A stretch of 64,000 nucleotides of DNA from Gemmobacter sp. 24YEA27 (lineage in GTDB: Bacteria; Pseudomonadota; Alphaproteobacteria; Rhodobacterales; Rhodobacteraceae): positions 62,001 to 126,000 of the forward strand of contig NZ_JASJPW010000002.1 of the NCBI RefSeq assembly GCF_030052995.1. Direction: 5' to 3'. Of the stretch, positions 55,159 to 62,396 are shown piece after piece (position 1 is the stretch's first letter; each line of letters starts with the position of its first letter). The notes beneath the pieces are model-generated. The model ran no database searches. It saw only the letters and a program-made list of their open reading frames with translations, and was not told the origin of the DNA. A program made the translations under genes and the position numbers.

Positions 55159-56088
55159 ATGGCCGATCTCTCCCCGCAATCTGCGCTTGGCGACAACGCC
55201 GCCCGGCAGCTTGCAAATGCCACCAAAACTGTTCCGATCCTTTCAACAATCAGCCCGCGCTGGCTTGTCCATCTCTTGCAATGGCTGCCGGTCGAGGCCG
55301 GGATCTACCGGCTGAACACGGTGAAAAACCCGCAGGATGTGCATGTCGCCTGCACCGCGCGCGAAGATGAATCTGAACTCCCGCAGACCTTTGTCGATTA
55401 CGATGAGACCCCGCGCGAGTATTTCCTGAATGGCGTCTCGACCATCGTCGACGTTCACACCCGTATCTCGGATCTCTATTCCAGCCCGTTTGACCAGGTC
55501 AAAGAACAGCTGCGCCTGGCGATTGAGACCATCAAGGAGACCCAGGAAGGCCAGCTGATCAACAACCCGGATTACGGGTTGCTGGCCAATGTCCACCCCG
55601 ATCAGGTCAACTACCCGCTGACCGGCGCGCCGACCCCGGATGATCTCGACCTGCTGATCGCGAAAGTCTGGAAAGAACCCGCGTTTTTCCTGACCCATCC
55701 CGATGCCATCGCCGCCTTTGGCCGCGAATGCACCCGCCGCGGGGTGCCGCCGCCGACCGTGTCGCTCTTTGGGTCGCAATTCCTGACCTGGCGCGGCATT
55801 CCGATCATCCCCTCCGACAAAGTGCCGGTCGTCGATGGCAAGACTAAGATCCTGCTGATCCGGGTTGGCGACAAGCGCCAGGGCGTGGTCGGCCTTTACC
55901 AGCCGGGGCTGGCGGGCGAACAGGCGCCGGGCTTGTCCGTGCGTTTCATGGGGATCAACCGCTCGGCGATCGCGTCTTACCTGATCAGCCTTTATTGCAG
56001 CCTCGTCGTGCAATCGCCCGATGCCCTGGCCGTGCTGGATGATGTGGAGATCGGCAAGTTCCATGACTATCCCGACACCTATAAGTAA
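55159..56088 (+). CDS. srpI: Family 2A encapsulin shell protein (SrpI type)
   Basis: 309 residues, the usual length for Family 2A encapsulins, with the HK97 phage-capsid fold. Recognisable stretches are SPRWLVHLLQWLPVEAGIYR, TPREYFLNGVSTIVDVHTRI, SLFGSQFLTWRGIPIIPSDK and YQPGLAGEQAPGLSVRFMGI. There is no cyclic-nucleotide-binding insertion, which separates 2A from 2B. It should assemble into a closed icosahedral shell in the cytoplasm around the cysteine desulfurase encoded next. In cyanobacteria the orthologue is induced by sulfur starvation, and encapsulins of this type have been shown to hold elemental sulfur. GCGGAG precedes the start. Confidence 0.93.
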   Translation: MADLSPQSALGDNAARQLANATKTVPILSTISPRWLVHLLQWLPVEAGIYRLNTVKNPQDVHVACTAREDESELPQTFVDYDETPREYFLNGVSTIVDVHTRISDLYSSPFDQVKEQLRLAIETIKETQEGQLINNPDYGLLANVHPDQVNYPLTGAPTPDDLDLLIAKVWKEPAFFLTHPDAIAAFGRECTRRGVPPPTVSLFGSQFLTWRGIPIIPSDKVPVVDGKTKILLIRVGDKRQGVVGLYQPGLAGEQAPGLSVRFMGINRSAIASYLISLYCSLVVQSPDALAVLDDVEIGKFHDYPDTYK

Positions 56089-57916
56089 CCCGCTTCCCGC
56101 GCCGGATGCGGTGCCGCAGGGTCTGCCCGATGTGGCGGCCCTGACGAGCCTCGCCTCACAATTCTTCGCAGCGCTTCCGGGTTCTGCGGGGGTTGGAGGC
56201 GGTGCTGGTCATCTGCCGTCGAACCCGGTCCCCGCCAATCCGCAGCCAGCGGGCTTTTCGCCCGGGCCGCTGGCCAATGGCCTCGCTTTGCCCGGGACCT
56301 TTGCGCCCGGGGCAAATGCGGCGCCCGCCAACCCGCAGGACGGCGCGGCGGTGCTGGCCTCAACGCCCTCGCTGGCGCCCAAAGCGGCGGCGACCAATGG
56401 CCTGCCCGATCACGCAGCCATCGTGCCGCCCGCGCTGAACGGGCGGTTCGGGGGGCATTCGCTCGGCGTGCCGCAGGTTTCTCCGCGTGCAGCGCCCGCG
56501 ACGGACAGCGCATCGCCCTTCTACTTCCTCGCCGATACCACGCCCTACGCGCCCCAGTCCAAAGCGCCGGATGTGCTAAGCGAGGATCTGGTTTCCGCCC
56601 GCAGCTTCGGCCTCCCCGGCGCGGATGATCTGCGAGCACTGCTGGCAGACAACCGGGCGCCCGCGCGCCCGGCCCCGGCAAGCCAGCCGCAGCGCGGGGC
56701 CTTTGACGTCCATGCCGTGCGTCGCGACTTCCCGATCCTGCAGGAACGGGTGAACGGGCGGCAACTCGTCTGGTTTGACAATGCAGCCACCACGCAGAAA
56801 CCGCGCCAGGTAATCGAACGGGTCTCGTATTTCTACGAGCACGAGAATTCGAACATCCACCGCGCTGCGCATGAACTCGCCGCCCGCGCCACCGATGCCT
56901 ATGAAAAGGCACGGGAATCCGTGCGGCGCTTCATCAATGCGCCCTCGGTGAATGAGGTGATCTTTACCCGGGGCACCACCGAGGCGATCAACCTGATCGC
57001 CAAGTCCTGGGGCGCAAAGAATATCGGCGAGGGCGATGAGATCATCGTCTCGAACCTTGAACATCACGCGAATATCGTGCCCTGGCAGCAGCTCGCCTGG
57101 GTGGTCGGCGCGAAGATCAAGGTGATCCCGGTTGATGAGGATGGCCAGGTGATCCTGTCGGAATATCAGCGCCTCCTGGGGCCGAAAGTGAAGCTAGTAT
57201 CCGTGACCCAGGTCTCGAACGCGCTTGGCACCGTGGTGCCGGTGAAAGAGATCGTCGATCTGGCGCATCGGAACGGCGCAAAGGCGCTGGTCGATGGCGC
57301 GCAGTCGATCAGCCATATGCGGGTCGATGTGCAGGATATCGGCGCGGATTTCTTTGTCTTCTCCGGCCATAAGATTTTCGGCCCCACCGGCATCGGCGCG
57401 GTCTGGGCCAGGGCCGAGATCCTTGACGATATGCCGCCCTGGCAAGGCGGCGGCAATATGATCGAGGATGTCACTTTTGAGCGCACCCGCTTTCAGCCCG
57501 CGCCGAATAAGTTCGAGGCCGGGACCGGAAATATCGCCGATGCGGTCGGCCTTGGTGCCGCGCTGGAATATGTTGAGGGCTGGGGGATCGAAAATATCGG
57601 CCGTTATGAGCATGAGCTGCTGGATTACGCGACCCATCTTCTGCGGCCCATCAAAGGCGTGCGGCTGATTGGCACTGCGCGCGACAAGGCCTCGGTGCTC
57701 TCCTTCACGCTGGAGGGCTACACCACGCATGAGGTGGGCGTTGCGCTGAATGAGGAAGGTATCGCGGTGCGCACCGGCCATCATTGCGCACAGCCAATCC
57801 TGCGCCGCTTCGGGCTGGAGACGACCGTGCGGCCCTCGCTCGCGTTTTACAACACGCGCGATGAGGTCGACCGCTTCATCGCAGTGGTGCAGCGACTGTC
57901 GAAAGCGCCGCATTGA
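56063..57916 (+). CDS. Encapsulin cargo cysteine desulfurase (SufS-like) with disordered leader
   Basis: 617 residues from the ATG at 56063, which lies 26 bases inside the end of srpI, so shell and cargo are translationally linked. Residues 1-213 or so are Pro/Ala/Gly-rich and disordered, with short conserved-looking blocks (PDVAALTSLASQFFAALPG, SPFYFLAD, SFGLPGADDLRALL), as expected for the encapsulation domain of Family 2A cargo. From about 214 follows a type II cysteine desulfurase: WFDNAATTQKP, the PLP Lys at about 437 (FSGHKIFGP) and the catalytic Cys at about 575 (VRTGHHCAQP). It takes sulfur from cysteine as persulfide, leaving alanine. Confidence 0.93.
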   Translation: MTIPTPISNPLPAPDAVPQGLPDVAALTSLASQFFAALPGSAGVGGGAGHLPSNPVPANPQPAGFSPGPLANGLALPGTFAPGANAAPANPQDGAAVLASTPSLAPKAAATNGLPDHAAIVPPALNGRFGGHSLGVPQVSPRAAPATDSASPFYFLADTTPYAPQSKAPDVLSEDLVSARSFGLPGADDLRALLADNRAPARPAPASQPQRGAFDVHAVRRDFPILQERVNGRQLVWFDNAATTQKPRQVIERVSYFYEHENSNIHRAAHELAARATDAYEKARESVRRFINAPSVNEVIFTRGTTEAINLIAKSWGAKNIGEGDEIIVSNLEHHANIVPWQQLAWVVGAKIKVIPVDEDGQVILSEYQRLLGPKVKLVSVTQVSNALGTVVPVKEIVDLAHRNGAKALVDGAQSISHMRVDVQDIGADFFVFSGHKIFGPTGIGAVWARAEILDDMPPWQGGGNMIEDVTFERTRFQPAPNKFEAGTGNIADAVGLGAALEYVEGWGIENIGRYEHELLDYATHLLRPIKGVRLIGTARDKASVLSFTLEGYTTHEVGVALNEEGIAVRTGHHCAQPILRRFGLETTVRPSLAFYNTRDEVDRFIAVVQRLSKAPH

Positions 57917-57919
57917 AAC

Positions 57920-57946
57920 AGGCCCGCCCCGAAGGCACGGGACGGG
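57920..57946. terminator. Hairpin between convergent cargo and isochorismatase genes
   Basis: GGCCCGCCCCG paired with CGGGACGGGCT around AAGGCA, one mismatch in the stem, followed by TATCTTTC. Probably terminates the encapsulin operon. Confidence 0.6.
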
Positions 57947-58519
57947 CTATCTTTCGCTGAGGATCTGGTCAGTCGTCGCCAGCCGGATCTGATCCTCGCA
58001 GCGCGGGTAGATCAGGCGCAGGGCCGCCTCATGCGCTTCGCGGGCGGAACTGCCGACGGCATCGGTGACAATCGTCACGTCAAAGCCCAGATCCATCGCA
58101 TCCATCACCGCCGCAAGCACGCAGACATCGGTTTCCACCCCGGAAAACACGATATGGCGCACGCCATCGGCGAATAGCCTCTCGGTCACGCCCGCGACCT
58201 TGAACGGCGAATAGACCAGCTTGTCGATCAACAGCGCTTTCGCCGCAAAGGGCTGCAATTCCGCCACAAGGTCGAGCAACGAACGGTCAATCCTTTCGCC
58301 GGTCAGCATATCCCAGCGTTGATAATAGCGCGCCCAGGTGCCGGTCGCGGCCTCCGCCGTCTCGGGCACGACAAAGCGCGCAAAGGCGTTCTGGCCGCGA
58401 AACCCCTCGCACAGCCGCACGACATTCGGCAGCACCTCGCGCAGCATCGGCGTATGCCAGACGGTTTCCTCGTCAAACAGGCGCTGCATGTCGATGACCA
58501 TATGAAGCATATCGCGCAT
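57947..58519 (-). CDS. Isochorismatase-family cysteine hydrolase
   Basis: 190 residues, alpha/beta hydrolase of the isochorismatase-like superfamily. The triad is visible: Asp in MVIDMQRLF, Lys in LLIDKLVYSPF and Cys in VFSGVETDVCVLAAVM, with the cis-peptide before it. Members act on amides such as nicotinamide, ureidoacrylate or carbamoyl compounds. It is the last gene behind a PotABCD-type importer, so it likely acts on a product of the imported compound. The substrate is unknown. Confidence 0.8.
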   Translation of the reverse strand: MRDMLHMVIDMQRLFDEETVWHTPMLREVLPNVVRLCEGFRGQNAFARFVVPETAEAATGTWARYYQRWDMLTGERIDRSLLDLVAELQPFAAKALLIDKLVYSPFKVAGVTERLFADGVRHIVFSGVETDVCVLAAVMDAMDLGFDVTIVTDAVGSSAREAHEAALRLIYPRCEDQIRLATTDQILSER

Positions 58520-58520
58520 C

Positions 58521-59555
58521 TCAGCCCTCTACCAGGATCGTATGCGCGGCGCGCCAGCTGAGCGTGACCTCGGCGCCATTGGGCAGGATCACCCCGTCGC
58601 TGTTTTGCGCAAAGACCTTCAGCCGCTGGCCGCCTGGCCCTTCCATCAGATAGGTCAGGTTGGCGCCCGCATAGATCGCGTTCAGCACCTTCGCCTGCAC
58701 CCGGTTTTCATGGGTCGCATCAAGGCTGATCTTTTCAGGCCTGACCGCCAGTGTCACCTCACGGCCCTCGGGCAGGCCAGGCGCGGTGATGCGGTGCGCC
58801 GCGACGGTGATCGCACCGCCCTCGACGCGGCCGGTGAAGAAATTGGCATCGCCAAGGAATTCGGCGGCAAAGCGGGTGGCGGGCCGTTCATAGATTGCCG
58901 CCGGCGCGCCCATCTGCACGATGCGCCCACGGTCTAGGATCGCCACCTGATCCGACAGGGTCAGCGCCTCTTCCTGATCATGGGTGACAAAGATCGTCGT
59001 GACACCGATCTCGCGTTGCAGGCTCAGAAGCTCGACCTGCATCTCCTGTCTGAGCCGCCGGTCCAGCGCGGAAAGCGGCTCATCCAGCAAAAGCACCTTC
59101 GGCCCGGTCACAATCGCCCGGGCCATCGCGACACGCTGCTGCTGACCGCCGGAAAGCTGTTTCGGAAGACGCTCGGCAAAGCCCGGCAGCCGCACCATCT
59201 CCAGCGCCTCGTCAACACGGCGCTTTGCCTCGGCGCCTTTGACCCCGCGCCGGCCAAGGCCGAAGGCGACATTGTCCCTCACGCTCATATGCGGGAACAG
59301 CGCGTAGCTCTGGAACACCATGCCGATATTGCGGGCCCAGACCGGGATGCGGGTGACGTCTTCGCCACCGATGGTCACCTGGCCCGCCTCGGGTGTGATA
59401 AAGCCCGCGATGATCCTCAGAAGCGTTGTCTTCCCCGAACCGGACGGGCCGAGAAGGCTGGTAAAGCTCCCCGATGGGAAATCGACGGTGATATCGGTCA
59501 GAACCGGGCTGCCGCCATAGGATTTGGCGATGCCCGTCAGTTTAACGTCGGACAT
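58521..59555 (-). CDS. ABC transporter ATP-binding protein, PotA type
   Basis: 344 residues with Walker A LGPSGSGKTTLLRIIAGF, signature LSGGQQQRVAMARAIVTGP and Walker B VLLLDEPLSALD. A C-terminal TOBE domain of about 100 residues follows (TLAVRPEKISLD). It powers the polyamine/opine-type importer with the two permeases upstream, and overlaps the permease gene by 14 bases. Confidence 0.85.
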   Translation of the reverse strand: MSDVKLTGIAKSYGGSPVLTDITVDFPSGSFTSLLGPSGSGKTTLLRIIAGFITPEAGQVTIGGEDVTRIPVWARNIGMVFQSYALFPHMSVRDNVAFGLGRRGVKGAEAKRRVDEALEMVRLPGFAERLPKQLSGGQQQRVAMARAIVTGPKVLLLDEPLSALDRRLRQEMQVELLSLQREIGVTTIFVTHDQEEALTLSDQVAILDRGRIVQMGAPAAIYERPATRFAAEFLGDANFFTGRVEGGAITVAAHRITAPGLPEGREVTLAVRPEKISLDATHENRVQAKVLNAIYAGANLTYLMEGPGGQRLKVFAQNSDGVILPNGAEVTLSWRAAHTILVEG

Positions 59556-60321
59556 CTTTCGCTCCGAACTTCGAGAAGATGAAATAGATCAGCACCAGCG
59601 CCATTGATGCGAGCAACAGCACCGTCGAGATGATGTTGATATCGGGGGTGAAGCCTTTGCGGATCGCGGAATAGATTTTCACCGGCAGCGTCGTATAGCC
59701 GGGCGTGGCCAGGAAATAAGAGATCACGAACTGATCGAGCGAGACCGCGAAGGCAAACAGCGCCGCGCCGATGATCGACGGGGTCAAGAGCGGCAAGGTC
59801 ACCCGGAAAAAGGCGAAGAGCGGCGTGGCGCCGAGGCTCATCGCGGCCTCTTCGAGATCCTGGCGGATGGTTTGCAGGCCCGTCGAGACCACAAGCACCA
59901 CGTATGGAATGGCCAGCGCGACATGGCCGATCAGCATGGCGTGAAAGCCGCGGCCGATGCCGCTCCAGTAAAACATCACGAGCATGGCGGTGCCGGTGAT
60001 CAGCCAGGGGATGGCGATGGGCGGAAGCAGCATCACGCGCAGGAAGTTGCGCCCCGGAAACTCGCGCCTGTGCAGAGCCACGGCGGCAGCGGTGCCGATG
60101 GGCGTCGCGATCAGTGTCACGATTATGGCCACGATGACCGAGTTCTTACCGGCCTCGAGCAGCTCGGCATTCTGCCACAGCTCATGCCACCAGCGGGTCG
60201 AGAATTCAAATGGCAGCTGGTAATAGGGCGAGGCGTTAAAGCCCATGGCGATCATCACGCCGATGGGCAGGTAGAGAAAGAAGATCAACAGGCAGAGATA
60301 GACGCGACCAAAGGCTTTCAT
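59542..60321 (-). CDS. ABC transporter permease, PotC type
   Basis: 259 residues from the ATG at 60321, which follows GGAG overlapping the end of the first permease gene; the open frame starting 6 codons earlier lacks one. It has six helices and the EAA loop EEAAMSLGATPLFAFFRVTL of the spermidine/putrescine permease family. Confidence 0.85.
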   Translation of the reverse strand: MKAFGRVYLCLLIFFLYLPIGVMIAMGFNASPYYQLPFEFSTRWWHELWQNAELLEAGKNSVIVAIIVTLIATPIGTAAAVALHRREFPGRNFLRVMLLPPIAIPWLITGTAMLVMFYWSGIGRGFHAMLIGHVALAIPYVVLVVSTGLQTIRQDLEEAAMSLGATPLFAFFRVTLPLLTPSIIGAALFAFAVSLDQFVISYFLATPGYTTLPVKIYSAIRKGFTPDINIISTVLLLASMALVLIYFIFSKFGAKDVRR

Positions 60322-60325
60322 CCGC

Positions 60326-61228
60326 TCACAACTCCGCATTGCGGCGCAACACGCCGGAGAAGGTCGCGAAAATTGCCAGCACCACCGCGAGCAGCATGAA
60401 GGAAAGCGCGGCCCCTTGTGGCCAGTTGAAGCCCTGCGTGAAACTGTCCTCGATCACGGTGCCCAGTGTCACGCCCTGCGGGCCGCCAAGGATGCGCGGC
60501 TCCATGAACGCGCCCACCACGGGGACAAAGATCAGCACCGATCCGGCGATCAGGCCAGGCGCTGCCATCGGGATCAGAATGCGGCCAAGGATCGTCCACC
60601 ACCGCGCGCCAAGGCTTTCCGCCGCCTCGACAATCGCATCATCAATGGTCGAGATCGCGATATAGCAGGTCAGGACCATATAGGGCAGATAGCCATGCAC
60701 CAGGCCCAGCACGATTCCCGGGCGGGAATAGAGAAAGCCGACCGATGCGGCTTCGGGCAGGATGAACTGCACCACGGCGTCAAGGAACCCGCCCTCCCGG
60801 ATCACCATGGTCCAGGAGAAGATCCGCACCAGCCCATTGGTCCAGAACGGCAGTAGGATCAGGATCAGGAAGATCCATTGCGACCGGCCAAGGCCCGACC
60901 GCGCCAGCGCCAGCGCCGCCAGAAAGCCGGTGATCGCGCAGATCAGTGTGGTCGCGAAAGCGATCTGGAAGGTCCAGGAGGCCACCTGCCACATATAGGG
61001 CTGGGTGAAGAATATTTTATACTGATCAATCGTGTAGCCGATTTCCTTGTTGCCGATGGGTGTGGCGGTCATGAAGGAAAAGAGGAACATCGCGCCCAAG
61101 GGCAGGAAGATCGCGATCAGCAGCCACCCATAGGCGGGCAAAAGCAGCGCCGTGGTCGCAACCCAGGGCGGCAGGCGCCTCCCGCCCATGTTCAGGGCGG
61201 GGGCTGTGGTGGCGGGGCCTGCGCTCAT
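60326..61228 (-). CDS. ABC transporter permease, PotB type
   Basis: 300 residues, six helices, with EAAESLGARWWTILGRILIP (EAA loop) and WTNGLVRIFSWTMVIREGG, typical of PotB-like permeases. It overlaps the binding-protein gene by 4 bases. Confidence 0.85.
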   Translation of the reverse strand: MSAGPATTAPALNMGGRRLPPWVATTALLLPAYGWLLIAIFLPLGAMFLFSFMTATPIGNKEIGYTIDQYKIFFTQPYMWQVASWTFQIAFATTLICAITGFLAALALARSGLGRSQWIFLILILLPFWTNGLVRIFSWTMVIREGGFLDAVVQFILPEAASVGFLYSRPGIVLGLVHGYLPYMVLTCYIAISTIDDAIVEAAESLGARWWTILGRILIPMAAPGLIAGSVLIFVPVVGAFMEPRILGGPQGVTLGTVIEDSFTQGFNWPQGAALSFMLLAVVLAIFATFSGVLRRNAEL

Positions 61229-62295
61229 TTCGCGGCGTAATAGGCTTTCATTTCCTGCCAGAGCGCGTTGAATGTGTCGCGCCGCGCATCCGGCAGGGCA
61301 GACATGATCGACATCGTGTCGATATATTCCGCCTTATGGACCTGTTTCATCAGGTCATCCTCGGGCAGCTTCGCCACGGCATCGACATTGGCCGAAGCCG
61401 GCGCGCCCACCTCGGTCGCCCAGCGGAAATAGAAATCCGGGTCGATCATGTAATTGATGAACGCATGGGCGGCATCGACATCGGGCGCGGTGGTCGGCAC
61501 AGCGAGGCCGTCGAGCCAGCCGATCGCGCCCTCTTTCGGCACCACGAAATGCACCGGCAGACCGCCATTGCGGAACGAGCGCACCACGCCGCCCGACCAG
61601 GCCACCGACAGATCGAACTCATTGGCGGCAAATGCCTTGTTCCACTGGTCTTCCGAGGTCCAGAGATTGTGCAGGTTCGGGCGCACCGATTGCAGGAAGC
61701 CTTTCACCGCCTCCAGGTCTTTCGGGTCATTCATGTCCTGACCGGTCGCCAGCGCGCCAAGGCCCACAGCGGTCACCGCATCATCGAACAGCGCGACCTT
61801 GCCCGCCCAGGCCGGGTCTGCCAGCGCGGCATAGCTGTCGGGATCGGTCTTGCCATCCCTGACGCCCAGCCCGTTCATCCCCCAGACCCAGGCGCAGCCG
61901 AAGGTCTCACCCTCATATTGCATATTGTCATGGTCTTTGAGCTTTGGCGCGAGGCCCGCCGCATTCGGGATCTTTGCGAAATCGACCGGCTGGATCAGCC
62001 CCTGCCCCGCCGCCTGCGCGATCCGGGCCGAGTTGATCAGCACCACATCATAGGCGCCGGGATTGGTCGCCAGTTTGGTGATCATCTCGGCTTCGGAATT
62101 GAAATAATCATGCACGACCTCGATGCCGGTCGCCGCCGTAAAGGCCTCAAGCGCCCATTTCTCGTCGGTGCCGTAGCCCTGCCAGTTCAGCACGGTGATC
62201 TTCGTCGCCGCCAGCGCGCGGCGCGGCCCCAGCAGCGTCGTTGCCAGAACCGTGCCGCCCATCAGTTGCACCATTGCGCGTCTGCTGAGTTTCAT
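61225..62295 (-). CDS. Periplasmic binding protein, PotD type
   Basis: 356 residues. A Tat-like signal KLSRRAMVQLMGGTVLATTL ends in RALA. The mature part begins ITVLNWQGYGTDEKWALEAF, followed by EVVHDYFNSEAEMITKLATN, as in spermidine/putrescine-binding proteins, and YMIDPDFYFRWATEVG. The ligand may be a polyamine, opine or other cationic amine. The ATG at 62295 follows GGAGGGAGA; the 35-codon longer frame was rejected. Confidence 0.85.
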   Translation of the reverse strand: MKLSRRAMVQLMGGTVLATTLLGPRRALAATKITVLNWQGYGTDEKWALEAFTAATGIEVVHDYFNSEAEMITKLATNPGAYDVVLINSARIAQAAGQGLIQPVDFAKIPNAAGLAPKLKDHDNMQYEGETFGCAWVWGMNGLGVRDGKTDPDSYAALADPAWAGKVALFDDAVTAVGLGALATGQDMNDPKDLEAVKGFLQSVRPNLHNLWTSEDQWNKAFAANEFDLSVAWSGGVVRSFRNGGLPVHFVVPKEGAIGWLDGLAVPTTAPDVDAAHAFINYMIDPDFYFRWATEVGAPASANVDAVAKLPEDDLMKQVHKAEYIDTMSIMSALPDARRDTFNALWQEMKAYYAAK

Positions 62296-62396
62296 TTCCC
62301 GTCTCCCTCCCTGAAGGCCATGCGGGCGCGAACGGCTCCGGGCCTTTGATCTTCCTGCGATCTTGCCCCGCAAGGGACAGCGCAACTCCGTCACTG

